Shown here: one piece after another, positions 34,154 through 42,968 of the stretch
How the letters are laid out: the number at the start of each line of letters is the position of its first letter
Numbering within the stretch: position 1 is the stretch's first letter
NCBI GenBank assembly: GCA_040385245.1
Contig: JAZKHT010000016.1
Location: forward strand, 21,165-85,164
Direction: 5' to 3'
Origin: JAZKHT01 sp040385245
GTDB lineage: Bacteria > Pseudomonadota > Alphaproteobacteria > Rhodobacterales > Rhodobacteraceae
Length of the DNA: 64,000 nt
Translations under genes and position numbers: made by a program
Notes under the pieces: generated by a model
Databases searched by the model: none
The model's input: the letters and a program-made list of their open reading frames with translations, nothing else
Told to the model about the DNA's origin: nothing

Positions 34154-35486
34154 CGTCGGTCGGGTTCAGGTCAAACGGGGTCAGGTCAAAGTTTTCACCC
34201 GGAAAGAACTTGGCCAGCCGCACATCGGCGGACCTTGCATGACCTTCCATCCCTTCCAGCCGGGAAATCCGTGCCGTGGCCTGCGCCAGCGATTTGGACG
34301 CGCCGCGCGTGGCGCGCTGCCAGGTCACGGTTTTCATGAACTTGTGGACCGACAGCCCGCCCGTATAGCGCCCCGCCCCCGATGTCGGCAGCACATGATT
34401 GGGCCCCGAACATTTGTCACCGAAGGCGACGGTCGTTTCCTCGCCTAGGAACAGCGACCCATAGGCGCGCAAGCGGCGCAGCCACCAATCCAGATCGGCA
34501 GCCTGCACGTGCAGGTGTTCGGGGGCATAGGTGTCGGCCACCTGTGCCATCGCCTCGGCACTGTCGCACAGCATCACCTCGGCATAATCGGCCCAAGCGG
34601 CGCGGGCGTTGTCGGCGTTCAGCGCGGGCAATTCGTCGATCATCGCGGGCACCAGCGCCATCACCCGTTCGGCCAGGGCGCGGTCGGTCGTCACCAGCCA
34701 GACGGGCGAGTTGTAGCCATGTTCGGCCTGCCCCACCAGATCCCAGGCCACCAGATCGGGGTCGGCGGTGCTGTCCGCGATCACCATGCTGTCGGTCGGC
34801 CCGGCAAACATGTCGATGCCGACCTGCCCGTACAGGATGCGCTTTGCCTCGGCCACATACTGGTTGCCGGGGCCGACCAGTATGTCGGCCTTTGGCAGAC
34901 CGAACAGCCCGTTCGCCATCGCGGCCACGCCCTGCACCCCACCAAGGTTCAGGATCACATCTGCCCCGCACAGGTCCATCGCATAGATGATCGCGGGCGG
35001 GATGCCCTGGCCCGGCCGGGGGGGCGAACAGGCGGCAATATGCGGCACCCCGGCCACCTTGGCGGTGGTGATGGTCATGATGGCGCTGGCGACATGGCTG
35101 TAACGCCCGCCAGGCACATAGCAGCCCGCCGACGACACCGGAATTTGCCGCTGCCCGGCCGTCAGGCCCGGCAAAATCTCGATGTTGCAATCCATGATCG
35201 TGGCGCGCTGCGCCTCGGCAAAGCGGCGGATGTTGTTGTGGGCAAAGCGGATATCGGCGCGCAGCTTTTCAGGCACCTGTGCAGCGGCGGCGGCCCGTGC
35301 CGCATCCGACACGACGATGTCGCCGCCCCACTTGTCCAGTTCGCGGGAAAAGCGGCGGACCGCGTCATCGCCGTCCGCCAAAATCTCGGCCAGCATCGCC
35401 TCGACAGCGGCGCGGACGTCGATCTGGCCTGCATCCGCAGTCCGGGTGGCCTTTTTCAGATAGGTCATTGTCATACGTTCGCTCAC
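34143..35486 (-). CDS. hpsN: Sulfopropanediol 3-dehydrogenase (histidinol dehydrogenase family)
   Basis: The 447-residue protein is of the HisD superfamily and closer to HpsN than to biosynthetic HisD by context. Motifs are Pro-Gly-Gly near residue 114, Gly-Pro-Gly-Asn-Gln-Tyr-Val near 212, Gly-Pro-Thr-Asp-Ser near 233, the zinc-associated His of Ala-Glu-His-Gly-Tyr, and Cys-Ser-Gly-Pro-Asn-His-Val-Leu-Pro. HpsN oxidises (R)-2,3-dihydroxypropane-1-sulfonate (DHPS) to (R)-sulfolactate. The GTG start at 35486 overlaps the upstream permease stop and has GAAGGG upstream; ATG codons at 35474 and 35468 are alternatives. Confidence 0.85.
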   Translation of the reverse strand: MSERMTMTYLKKATRTADAGQIDVRAAVEAMLAEILADGDDAVRRFSRELDKWGGDIVVSDAARAAAAAQVPEKLRADIRFAHNNIRRFAEAQRATIMDCNIEILPGLTAGQRQIPVSSAGCYVPGGRYSHVASAIMTITTAKVAGVPHIAACSPPRPGQGIPPAIIYAMDLCGADVILNLGGVQGVAAMANGLFGLPKADILVGPGNQYVAEAKRILYGQVGIDMFAGPTDSMVIADSTADPDLVAWDLVGQAEHGYNSPVWLVTTDRALAERVMALVPAMIDELPALNADNARAAWADYAEVMLCDSAEAMAQVADTYAPEHLHVQAADLDWWLRRLRAYGSLFLGEETTVAFGDKCSGPNHVLPTSGAGRYTGGLSVHKFMKTVTWQRATRGASKSLAQATARISRLEGMEGHARSADVRLAKFFPGENFDLTPFDLNPTDDAA

Positions 35487-36355
35487 ATCCGGCCCTTCCA
35501 GGGCACTACCTTGCGCTCGATAAAGCGCATCAAAAGATCAAAGGCATAGGCGATGACCGCGATCACGATGATGCCCATCATCACGGTCGAGGTTTGCAGG
35601 AACTGGCTGGCCGACAGCACCATGTAGCCCAGACCTTCGGTCGCGGCGACCATCTCGGCGGCGACCAGCGTGGTCCAGCCAAAGCCGATGCCGATCCGCA
35701 TCGCCGTCAGGATTTCGGGCAAGGCCGACGGCAGGATCACATGGCGCAGCACTTGCCATCGCGTCGCACCAAAGGAATAGGCCGCATGGATCTGTTCGAT
35801 GGCTGCCGATTTGACGCCCGATCTGGCCCCCAACGCGACGGGCGCAAAGACCGACAGAAAGATCAGCAGCACCTTGGCCGTTTCCCCGATCCCGAACCAG
35901 ATGATCATCAGCGGCAGATAGGCCAGCGGCGGGATGGGGCGGTAGAATTCGATGGGGGGATCAAAGATGCCGCGCATGAACGGGCTCATCCCCATCGCGA
36001 GCCCCAGTGGGATGCCAACGGCGCAGGCCAGGGCAAAGGCCCCGAACACGCGCAGGGTGCTGACCAGCACATGTTCCAGAAAGGGCGTGTTGGTGAACCC
36101 GTTCTGCCAGACATCCGCGAACTTGGTCAGGATCGCCCCCGGCGACGGCACGAACAACGGCTTGACCCAGCCCATGTAGGTGACAAGCCACCAGACAAAG
36201 ATGAAGAAGGCGATGGACGCCGCTGACAGCCACATCGTATCGCCCTGCCCCGGCACGCCGTAAATCTCGCCGGGTTTGGTGGGCCGCGCCTTGGACAGAA
36301 AGAAGAACAGCCCCGCCGGGCGCGGTTTCGTCATGTCACGGGTTTCGTCGGTCAT
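35483..36355 (-). CDS. ABC transporter permease, TauC/SsuC type
   Basis: The 290-residue protein has six membrane helices. The EAA-type loop for contact with the ATPase is visible as Ala-Ala-Tyr-Ser-Phe-Gly-Ala-Thr-Arg-Trp-Gln-Val-Leu-Arg-His-Val-Ile-Leu-Pro. The start overlaps the ATPase stop by 4 bases and the stop overlaps hpsN. With the neighbours it forms a sulfonate importer; DHPS, cysteate or taurine are candidate substrates. Confidence 0.88.
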   Translation of the reverse strand: MTDETRDMTKPRPAGLFFFLSKARPTKPGEIYGVPGQGDTMWLSAASIAFFIFVWWLVTYMGWVKPLFVPSPGAILTKFADVWQNGFTNTPFLEHVLVSTLRVFGAFALACAVGIPLGLAMGMSPFMRGIFDPPIEFYRPIPPLAYLPLMIIWFGIGETAKVLLIFLSVFAPVALGARSGVKSAAIEQIHAAYSFGATRWQVLRHVILPSALPEILTAMRIGIGFGWTTLVAAEMVAATEGLGYMVLSASQFLQTSTVMMGIIVIAVIAYAFDLLMRFIERKVVPWKGRM

Positions 36356-37140
36356 GCTGCGGCCTCTTCGTCGGCGAAGATGATCTTCAGAACGTCCTCG
36401 CGCAGGCGGATGAACTCGGGCGAGGCTTTGACCTGCCGCGCCGGGACGCCCGATAGGAACTGCCGCGAAAACGGTAGGTCAAAGCGGTGGGCGATGCGGC
36501 CGGGGCGCGGTGACATCACGATCAACCGCGTGCCCATGAACAACGCCTCTTCGACGTCGTGGGTAATGAAGAACACAGACTTTTTCGTGCGGTGCCAGAT
36601 GCCAAGGATCAACTCTTGCGCCTTTTCCCGCGTCAGCGCGTCCAGCGCGCCAAGAGGTTCGTCCATCAGCAGAACCTTGGGGTCACAGGTCAGCGCGCGG
36701 GCGATGCCCACCCGTTGCTGCATCCCGCCCGACAGCATGTAGACGGGCGATTTCTGAAACCCGTCCAAGCCCAGCAGGGTGGTGAACTTTTCCGCCACCG
36801 CATAGCGCTGCTTTTCCGGCACGTTCTGCATCTTCAGCCCGAAGGCGACATTGTCGATGACGTTCAGCCAGGGAAGCAGCGCGTGTTTCTGGAACACCAC
36901 GGCCCGGTCGGCACCGGGGCCGGCCACCTTTTGCCCGTCCAGCAGGATCGCGCCGTCGGTGGGCGACAGGAACCCCGCGATCAGGTTCAACAGGGTGGAT
37001 TTGCCACAGCCCGATGCCCCCAGCGCCACCACGAAATCGGCGTCCTCGATCACCAGGTCAATGTTTTGCAGCGCAGCGACCGGCTGTCGCCCCCCGGATG
37101 CGGGGTAGATCACCGATGCGTTGTTGATGGTCAGGCCCAT
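36352..37140 (-). CDS. ABC transporter ATPase, TauB/SsuB type
   Basis: The 262-residue ATPase has Walker A Gly-Ala-Ser-Gly-Cys-Gly-Lys-Ser-Thr (near residue 42), the Q-loop Phe-Gln-Lys, signature Leu-Ser-Gly-Gly-Met-Gln-Gln-Arg (near 138), Walker B Val-Leu-Leu-Met-Asp-Glu-Pro and the switch His in Ile-Thr-His-Asp. It energises the TauC-like permease. Confidence 0.9.
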   Translation of the reverse strand: MGLTINNASVIYPASGGRQPVAALQNIDLVIEDADFVVALGASGCGKSTLLNLIAGFLSPTDGAILLDGQKVAGPGADRAVVFQKHALLPWLNVIDNVAFGLKMQNVPEKQRYAVAEKFTTLLGLDGFQKSPVYMLSGGMQQRVGIARALTCDPKVLLMDEPLGALDALTREKAQELILGIWHRTKKSVFFITHDVEEALFMGTRLIVMSPRPGRIAHRFDLPFSRQFLSGVPARQVKASPEFIRLREDVLKIIFADEEAAA

Positions 37141-37163
37141 GTCCGCCCCCTGTCTGTTGCTGC

Positions 37164-37192
37164 CCCGGACCGACGGATGCCGCCGGTCCGGG
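37164..37192. repeat. Hairpin between the binding-protein and ATPase genes
   Basis: A 9-bp perfect stem CCCGGACCG with CGGTCCGGG lies in the 64-base gap after the substrate-binding protein gene. Such hairpins often stabilise the binding-protein message and reduce readthrough, giving excess of that protein. Confidence 0.7.
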
Positions 37193-37204
37193 TGGTGATT
37201 TGCC

Positions 37205-38194
37205 TTATTTCAGCGCAGCTTCACCGATGGCGGTGTTGACGAAGGCCGAATAATCATCCGCCGCCGTGTCGATGCGACCTGCCGCTTTCAGAAAGTCGGC
37301 GGTGGTTTTCATGGTCGCCGCAGCCGAGCCGAGCCAGGTGTCCGTCATCTGTTCGGACAGTGGAATGAAGGCGAACCCTTTCAGGATGTCGGGCACCTGA
37401 TCGGCTGCGGCACCAGTCGCTTCGGCAATCGTCTTGACCTGCGCGCTGTCGGCGGTCCAGGCGGCGGGATCGGTCAGATAAGCCGCGTTCGCTGCATCCA
37501 TCGTCTTGGCAAAGGCCGCAACCGCATCGGCGTTCTCGGCAGCAAATTCGGTGTTCACCACCCAGCCGTCAAAGGTTGGATAGCCCCATTCGGCAGTCTT
37601 GTCCGCGCCCACCAGCAGGGTGCCGGTCTGCAGGATCTGGCTTTGCACCGGCTGCCAGATAAAGGCCGCGTCGATTGCGCCCTGCTCCCACGCGGCGGCA
37701 ATCTGATCTGGCGGCATGTTCATGATTGTGACGTCGCCTTCGGCGATCCCGGCATGGGTCAGCGCGCCCATCAGGCTGAAATGCGCGGTCGATCCGACCG
37801 GCACGGCCAGACGCTTGCCCTTCAGATCCTCCAGCGCGGCGATCCCGGCATCGTTGCGCACGATCAGACTTTCCGCCTCGCCGATGACCTGCGCCAGCAT
37901 GAACAGTTGCAGATCAACGCCCTGACTGGCCGCGATGGCCAGGGGCGACGATCCCAGTTCCGCCACCTTGATATCCCCTGACGCCATGGCCGCGATCACA
38001 TCCGCCCCCGAGGCAAAGGTACGCCACTCGATGGTCCAGCCAGTGGCGGCATCAAACGCGCCCTCCATCCGGGCGACCTGCATGGGGGTGGGGTTGCCGA
38101 AATGGCCGATCACCACGTTTTCGGCCAGCGCCGCCCCTGCCCCCAGCGCCAGCGCGGCGGCACCGATCATCAGTCGTTTCATCGTTCTGGTCAT
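37205..38194 (-). CDS. ABC transporter substrate-binding protein, TauA-like
   Basis: The 329-residue periplasmic protein has a signal peptide (Arg-Leu-Met-Ile-Gly-Ala-Ala-Ala then Ala-Leu-Ala-Glu). The mature domain matches TauA-like binding proteins: Val-Ala-Glu-Leu-Gly-Ser-Ser-Pro, Leu-Lys-Gly-Lys-Arg-Leu-Ala-Val-Pro-Val-Gly-Ser, Pro-Pro-Asp-Gln-Ile-Ala-Ala-Ala-Trp, Ala-Phe-Ile-Trp-Gln-Pro-Val. It determines the specificity of the importer; within an operon with cuyA and hpsN, cysteate or DHPS are as likely as taurine. The second in-frame ATG at 38182 is also possible. Confidence 0.88.
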   Translation of the reverse strand: MTRTMKRLMIGAAALALGAGAALAENVVIGHFGNPTPMQVARMEGAFDAATGWTIEWRTFASGADVIAAMASGDIKVAELGSSPLAIAASQGVDLQLFMLAQVIGEAESLIVRNDAGIAALEDLKGKRLAVPVGSTAHFSLMGALTHAGIAEGDVTIMNMPPDQIAAAWEQGAIDAAFIWQPVQSQILQTGTLLVGADKTAEWGYPTFDGWVVNTEFAAENADAVAAFAKTMDAANAAYLTDPAAWTADSAQVKTIAEATGAAADQVPDILKGFAFIPLSEQMTDTWLGSAAATMKTTADFLKAAGRIDTAADDYSAFVNTAIGEAALK

Positions 38195-38247
38195 TTCATA
38201 CCTCTGTTGAAGGGTAAGGACTCGTTGGTCCGGGTGGGGTTCGGCGG

Positions 38248-38958
38248 TTATCGGTCCGCCGTTGAAAGGCCGCTGGAAAAGGCGATGATCCCGCCCACCA
38301 GCAGATCGAGCGTGTCAAACGACGTGGTGCCGGGGGCAACCGCATCGGCAATCAGCGAAAATTCGGTACAGGCGATCATCTGGACAGGCGCGCCCCGATC
38401 CAGCAGCGCGGCCGAGGCGTTGCGCAATCCGGCACGGGCCGCGTCGGTGGCCCCATGCGCCTTGATGTCCCGGATCGTGGCCAGCGTCGCGTTTTCGTCC
38501 AACGGGTAAACGGCCGTCAGTCCTGCCACCGCAAAGGCCGCATCGAACAACCCGACCCGGCGCACCGCGGGCGAGGCGAGGATGCCGACAACGCCCCCCG
38601 TTCCGGCGAGCTGCGCCCCATGCGCGACCGACAGCGCCACCATGTCGATGAACGGCACCGTCACCGCCGCACGAATGGCGGGCGCATAGTGGTGAGCCGT
38701 ATTGCAGGGCATCGCAATCGCCCGTGCCCCCGCCGCCTGCAACCGAAGCGCCATAGCGGCCAGAACCGGGCCGGGGTCTTCGGCCCCACCTTCGATCAAG
38801 TGACGGATGCGCGATGGCACTTGCGGGTTCTGATCCACGATCAGCGGGATGTGGTCCGCATCATCGACGGCCCGCGTGGCCGCGATGATCTTTTGCATCA
38901 GCAGCACCGTCGCCTCTGGCCCCATGCCGCCAAGGATGCCCACGCGCGAAAGCGTCAT
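38248..38958 (-). CDS. Aspartate/glutamate racemase-family protein
   Basis: The 236-residue protein has Leu-Gly-Gly-Met-Gly-Pro-Glu-Ala-Thr near its N-terminus, the catalytic Cys in Met-Pro-Cys-Asn-Thr-Ala-His (near residue 84) and a second Cys in Ile-Ala-Cys-Thr-Glu-Phe (near 195), the two-cysteine arrangement of PLP-independent Asp/Glu racemases. It overlaps the aminotransferase stop by 4 bases. Beside cuyA it may racemise cysteate or a related sulfonated amino acid; that is inference. Confidence 0.82.
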   Translation of the reverse strand: MTLSRVGILGGMGPEATVLLMQKIIAATRAVDDADHIPLIVDQNPQVPSRIRHLIEGGAEDPGPVLAAMALRLQAAGARAIAMPCNTAHHYAPAIRAAVTVPFIDMVALSVAHGAQLAGTGGVVGILASPAVRRVGLFDAAFAVAGLTAVYPLDENATLATIRDIKAHGATDAARAGLRNASAALLDRGAPVQMIACTEFSLIADAVAPGTTSFDTLDLLVGGIIAFSSGLSTADR

Positions 38959-40163
38959 GCCGCACCCTCCAACCGCAGATCAAGCACGGCATCCGCGATA
39001 TGCTCCGCGATCAGGTCGCAATCGGCCAGGCTGAATGTCAGCGGCAACCGCATGTCGAACAGGCCCGCCAACACCGCATCGCTGCGCGGCAAGGTTTGCG
39101 CCGCCATATAGCGCCAACTGTGATGGGCCGAGGTAAAGCCCGTGGGTTCGGCGGCCCCGAACCACTTCACCTCCACCCCCATACGCGCCAATCTGGCGAC
39201 GAAATCCTGAGCGGCCTGCAGCCCGATGCCGGGCAAGGTGAACTGGATCGACGATCCGACATAGCTTTCCGCCGCAGGGCGTGTTGCCAGCCGCAGGCCC
39301 GCCACCCGCGACAGCCCCGCCGCCACCCGGTCGTGCCGCGCGTTCCATGCGGCGATGCTGTCCGCCAACCCGGCCAGTTGCGGGCGCAAAAGCGCGGCGC
39401 GCAGATTGTCCATCCGGGCAGACATGTTGGGCGTCAGATAGCGGATGTCGGCAAAGGCGGCGGCATCGGGGGCCGCGCCGTGCCGTTCGTACATCATGTA
39501 GGACCCCGACAGCATCATTGCCCGCGCCATGAACGCAGCATCGTCCGATGTCAGGAACCCGCCCTCGCCCGAATTCATGTGTTTGTAGGTCTGGGTGCTG
39601 AAACAGCCCGCCAAACCGAAGTTGCCCGATTTGCGCCCCTGCCAGGTGGCCCCCATCGTGTGGGCGCAATCCTCGATCACGGTCAGTTGGTGCGCGGCGG
39701 CGATGTCCATCAACCGATCCATGTCGCACAGATGGCCGCGCATGTTCGACAACAGCAGCACGCGCGCGCCGCTGGCAGCGGCCTTGGTCGCCAGATCGGC
39801 AAGGTCGATCACCAGATCATCGGTGATTTCAACCAGAACCGGCCTGCCACCCACAGCAGCGATGGCACCCGGCACCGGGGCCAGCGTAAAGGCGTTGGTC
39901 AGAACCGCATCGCCCGGTGCCACACCCGCCGCACGCAGCGCGATCTGCATCGCCTGCCCGCCTGACGCCACCGCCAGACAATAGCGCGCGCCCTGCCATG
40001 CCGCGTATTCCCGCTCCAACGCCTCGGTGTGCGTTTCCTCGCCGGGCGCCGCGTTATAGCGGTGCAGCCGCCCCGACCGCATCACGGCAACGGCGGCCTC
40101 GATCCCTGCCTCGGGGATCGGCAGTTGCTGGGTGAAACTGGCGGTAAAGACGGGGCGTGGCAT
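38955..40163 (-). CDS. DegT/DnrJ/EryC1-type PLP aminotransferase
   Basis: The 402-residue protein has the DegT fold: Val-Ala-Ser-Gly-Gly-Gln-Ala near residue 77, Val-Ile-Glu-Asp-Cys-Ala-His near 168 and the PLP Lys in Ser-Thr-Gln-Thr-Tyr-Lys-His-Met-Asn-Ser-Gly-Glu-Gly-Gly. These enzymes usually act on sugar intermediates, but here the gene lies 4 bases after cuyA and overlaps the racemase gene, pointing to an amino-sulfonate. It could interconvert sulfopyruvate and cysteate. The ATG at 40163 is preferred; the frame extends to 40214. Confidence 0.82.
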   Translation of the reverse strand: MPRPVFTASFTQQLPIPEAGIEAAVAVMRSGRLHRYNAAPGEETHTEALEREYAAWQGARYCLAVASGGQAMQIALRAAGVAPGDAVLTNAFTLAPVPGAIAAVGGRPVLVEITDDLVIDLADLATKAAASGARVLLLSNMRGHLCDMDRLMDIAAAHQLTVIEDCAHTMGATWQGRKSGNFGLAGCFSTQTYKHMNSGEGGFLTSDDAAFMARAMMLSGSYMMYERHGAAPDAAAFADIRYLTPNMSARMDNLRAALLRPQLAGLADSIAAWNARHDRVAAGLSRVAGLRLATRPAAESYVGSSIQFTLPGIGLQAAQDFVARLARMGVEVKWFGAAEPTGFTSAHHSWRYMAAQTLPRSDAVLAGLFDMRLPLTFSLADCDLIAEHIADAVLDLRLEGAA

Positions 40164-40167
40164 GACG

Positions 40168-41190
40168 TTATTCCGCGGCCTTGGCAGCACCGGCATCCGA
40201 CAGCACGGCGTCATAGCCGAACAGCGCCGCCGATCCGCCGGTGTGCAGGAACACCACCCGCTCGCCCTTTTTGAAGTGACCCTTGCGGCAATAATCGATC
40301 AGGCCCGCCGCCCCTTTGCCGGAATAGACCGGGTCGAGCAGGATGCCCTCCAACTCGGCGAACATGCGGATCGCTTCCAGCGTGTCGGCCTGCGGTACGC
40401 CGTAACCGGGGCCGACATAATCGCTGTTCGCCACAACATCGCCGCGCTGCACGACCCCCGGACAACCGAGTTTCTCGGCGGTGCGCTGCGCGAGGGCGAA
40501 AACGTTCTCCTCTTGCTTGGCCTTGGGGGCGCGGACCCCAAACCCCAGCAGCGGGATGCCTGCATTGATCGCCTTCAGCCCGACGATCAGCCCGGCTTGG
40601 GTGCCCGCCGATCCGGTCGCGGTCACCAGATGGTCGATCACCAGTCCCCGGTCGTTGGCCTGTCCCAACAGTTCGAACGCGCAGTTGACATAACCAAGCG
40701 CGCCCGTCGGGTTCGACCCGCCACCGGGGATGACATAGACCGTGCGGCCCGCTGCGCGCATATCGGCGGCAAGACTGTCCATTTCGGCCTGCATATCCAC
40801 GCCACCGGGGCGCTTTTCGGTCACCGCGCCATGCAGATGGTCCAGCAGCACGTTGCCGTTGCCGTTGTAGTTCGCGTTGTTCGACCCTGTCCGATCCTCC
40901 AGCAGGATATGGCAGGCCATGCCCAGCTTGGCCGAAAACGCCGCCGTCTGGCGCGCGTGGTTCGACTGTGTGGCGCCTTGGGTGATCACCAGATCGGCAC
41001 CCATCTGCTGTGCCTCGGCCATCAGGAATTCCAGCTTGCGGGTCTTGTTGCCGCCCGTCGACAGGCCCGTGCAATCGTCGCGCTTGATCCAGATTTCCGG
41101 CCCGCCCAGTTCCTTGGACAACCGGTCAAGGCGTTCAAGCGGGGTCGGCAGATGGGCCAGGAAAACACGCGGAAACCGGGCGAGGTGCAT
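40168..41190 (-). CDS. cuyA: L-cysteate sulfo-lyase (D-cysteine desulfhydrase family)
   Basis: The 340-residue PLP enzyme has the lysine site Ser-Thr-Gly-Gly-Asn-Lys-Thr-Arg-Lys near residue 51, Gly-Ala-Thr-Gln-Ser-Asn-His-Ala-Arg-Gln near 72 and Thr-Gly-Ser-Ala-Gly-Thr near 190, which binds the PLP phosphate. It is the first gene of the operon and divergent from a LysR gene, the reported cuyRA arrangement. CuyA splits L-cysteate into pyruvate, ammonium and sulfite. D-cysteine desulfhydrase is the alternative; the importer and hpsN favour cysteate. Confidence 0.85.
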   Translation of the reverse strand: MHLARFPRVFLAHLPTPLERLDRLSKELGGPEIWIKRDDCTGLSTGGNKTRKLEFLMAEAQQMGADLVITQGATQSNHARQTAAFSAKLGMACHILLEDRTGSNNANYNGNGNVLLDHLHGAVTEKRPGGVDMQAEMDSLAADMRAAGRTVYVIPGGGSNPTGALGYVNCAFELLGQANDRGLVIDHLVTATGSAGTQAGLIVGLKAINAGIPLLGFGVRAPKAKQEENVFALAQRTAEKLGCPGVVQRGDVVANSDYVGPGYGVPQADTLEAIRMFAELEGILLDPVYSGKGAAGLIDYCRKGHFKKGERVVFLHTGGSAALFGYDAVLSDAGAAKAAE

Positions 41191-41302
41191 TGGGATGATC
41201 CTTCAAGAACTTGCTTGATATGACAATTACATAGAGTATTGCGCCAAGCAAATTCGAAATATACCATATATCATGCAAGACAGGCATGTTACGGGGGCCA
41301 CA
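41191..41302. promoter_or_regulatory. Divergent control region of cuyA operon and LysR gene
   Basis: The 112-base AT-rich gap contains a 7-bp inverted repeat TTGCTTG (41211-41217) and CAAGCAA (41245-41251) and a palindromic ATATACCATATAT-like run near 41258-41271. One or both may be LysR-type binding sites. Confidence 0.4.
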
Positions 41303-42202
41303 ATGCGGTTGGAGTGGTTAGAGGATTTGCTGGCAGTCGACGAGACCGGCTCTTTCCAAGAGGCGGCGGAACGGCGGCGGCTGACCCAGTCCGCGTTTTC
41401 GCGGCGCATCCAGAACATCGAGGATTACGTCGGGATCGAATTGTTCGACCGCAGCCGCAAACCGGTGCAACTGCGCCCGACCATGGCGGACCAACGCGAT
41501 CAGATTGCGAAACTTGTGGTCGATCTGCGCCAGTTGGTCGTCGATCTGCGGCAGGGCGCGCGCGCGGCATCCAACCGCGTTGTTATCGCCAGCCAGCACG
41601 CACTGACCACCGCGCTGACGCCGCTGATCCTTGAAGGTATCCACAAGCGCAACGAAAACGTCTATGTCCGCCTGCGGTCGGCCAATCTGGACGAATGTTT
41701 CGGGCTGTTGCTGTCGCGGCAGGCCGACATTGCCATCGTCTACCGCCTGCCGGGGGAAGAACACCCCATTGGCGCGACCTATATCGAAACCACCGTAATT
41801 GGCACCGACCGGCTGATCCCGGTCATTGCGGCCTCAGCCGCCGCCATGCTGCACGACCGGCTGACAGGCGGCGAGGTTCCCTATATCGCCTACCCGCGAG
41901 AGGTGTTTCTGGGCCAGGTAATGGACCGGCTGATCCTGCCGCGCGTGCGGGGCATGACGCAGCCCGTGCCGCTGGCGGAAACCGCGCTGACGCTGGCCGC
42001 GCTGGAAATGGCCGCCGTTGGCGTGGCGGTGGCTTGGGTTCCGGCGTCACTGGCGAAACAGCGCATCGGCAGCGGCGTTCTGGTCGATCTGTCGGACAGG
42101 CTGCCGACACACCCCGTTGATGTGACGGCCGTCCGCCTGTTCGGTCAGGCAGGGGCGGTCGCGACCTCTGTCTGGGCCGAGGTTACGGCACCCCGCCCCT
42201 GA
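41303..42202 (+). CDS. LysR-type transcriptional regulator of the cysteate operon
   Basis: The 299-residue protein has an N-terminal helix-turn-helix (residues ~1-60: Leu-Leu-Ala-Val-Asp-Glu-Thr-Gly-Ser-Phe ... Thr-Gln-Ser-Ala-Phe-Ser-Arg-Arg-Ile) and a LysR substrate-binding domain at ~95-290. The conserved N-terminus Met-Arg-Leu-Glu-Trp-Leu-Glu-Asp-Leu supports 41303 rather than 41273. It is divergent from cuyA, as in reported cuyR loci, so it most likely activates the sulfonate operon. Confidence 0.87.
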   Translation: MRLEWLEDLLAVDETGSFQEAAERRRLTQSAFSRRIQNIEDYVGIELFDRSRKPVQLRPTMADQRDQIAKLVVDLRQLVVDLRQGARAASNRVVIASQHALTTALTPLILEGIHKRNENVYVRLRSANLDECFGLLLSRQADIAIVYRLPGEEHPIGATYIETTVIGTDRLIPVIAASAAAMLHDRLTGGEVPYIAYPREVFLGQVMDRLILPRVRGMTQPVPLAETALTLAALEMAAVGVAVAWVPASLAKQRIGSGVLVDLSDRLPTHPVDVTAVRLFGQAGAVATSVWAEVTAPRP

Positions 42203-42206
42203 TCCG

Positions 42207-42968
42207 TCATTGCCGGATGCGCCAGCCGGTGCGGAAGATCCACCACACCGCCGCCAGACACAGGCCCGTAAAGACCGCTATCGCGGCAAGGCTGACCCCG
42301 ATCGGCACATCGGCCGTATCAAAGAACGCCCAGCGGAACACCGACATCAGATACACCACCGGATTGAACAGCGCGATGGTGCGCCAGATGCCGGGCAGCA
42401 TGTCGACGCTGTAAAAACTGCCGCCGAGAAAGATCAGCGGCGTCAGCACAAGCAGCGGGATCAGTTGCAACTGCTGAAAATCCTTGGCCCAGATGCCGAT
42501 GATAAACCCGAACAGCGAAAAGCTGATGCTGGTCAGGATCAACAGCGCCACCATGGCGACGGGGTGTGCGATGGGCAGATCGACGAACAGATAGGCCGTC
42601 AGCAGGATGACCAGCCCGATCAGCACCGATTTGACGGCCGCCGCGCCGACATAGCCGATGACGATCTCGATATAGCTGACCGGGGCGGACAACAGTTCAT
42701 AGATCGTGCCGATGAATTTGGGAAAGTGGATGGCAAAGGACGCGTTCGAGACCGATTGCGTGACCACCGTCAGCATGATCAGACCGGGCACGATGAACGC
42801 GCCATAGCTCACCCCGTCGATGGTTTCGATCCGGCTGCCGATGGCCGCCCCAAAGACGACGAAATACAGCGACGTCGAGATGACGGGCGAGATCAGCGAT
42901 TCAATGATGGTGCGGAAAAAGCGGGCCATCTCTTTTTGGAAGATCACCCGAATGGCGTGCAGGTTCAT
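42207..42968 (-). CDS. ABC-2 type transporter permease (YadH-like)
   Basis: The 253-residue protein has six membrane helices with ABC-2 features (Arg-Phe-Phe-Arg-Thr-Ile-Ile-Glu-Ser-Leu, then Pro-Leu-Ile-Phe-Leu-Gly-Gly-Ser-Phe-Tyr-Ser-Val). It overlaps the ATPase gene by 4 bases. The substrate is unknown. Confidence 0.87.
   Translation of the reverse strand: MNLHAIRVIFQKEMARFFRTIIESLISPVISTSLYFVVFGAAIGSRIETIDGVSYGAFIVPGLIMLTVVTQSVSNASFAIHFPKFIGTIYELLSAPVSYIEIVIGYVGAAAVKSVLIGLVILLTAYLFVDLPIAHPVAMVALLILTSISFSLFGFIIGIWAKDFQQLQLIPLLVLTPLIFLGGSFYSVDMLPGIWRTIALFNPVVYLMSVFRWAFFDTADVPIGVSLAAIAVFTGLCLAAVWWIFRTGWRIRQ

Noticed and set aside
34143..35486. Calling hpsN a histidine-biosynthesis hisD
   Set aside because: It overlaps a sulfonate ABC permease and lies with cuyA, far from any his gene.
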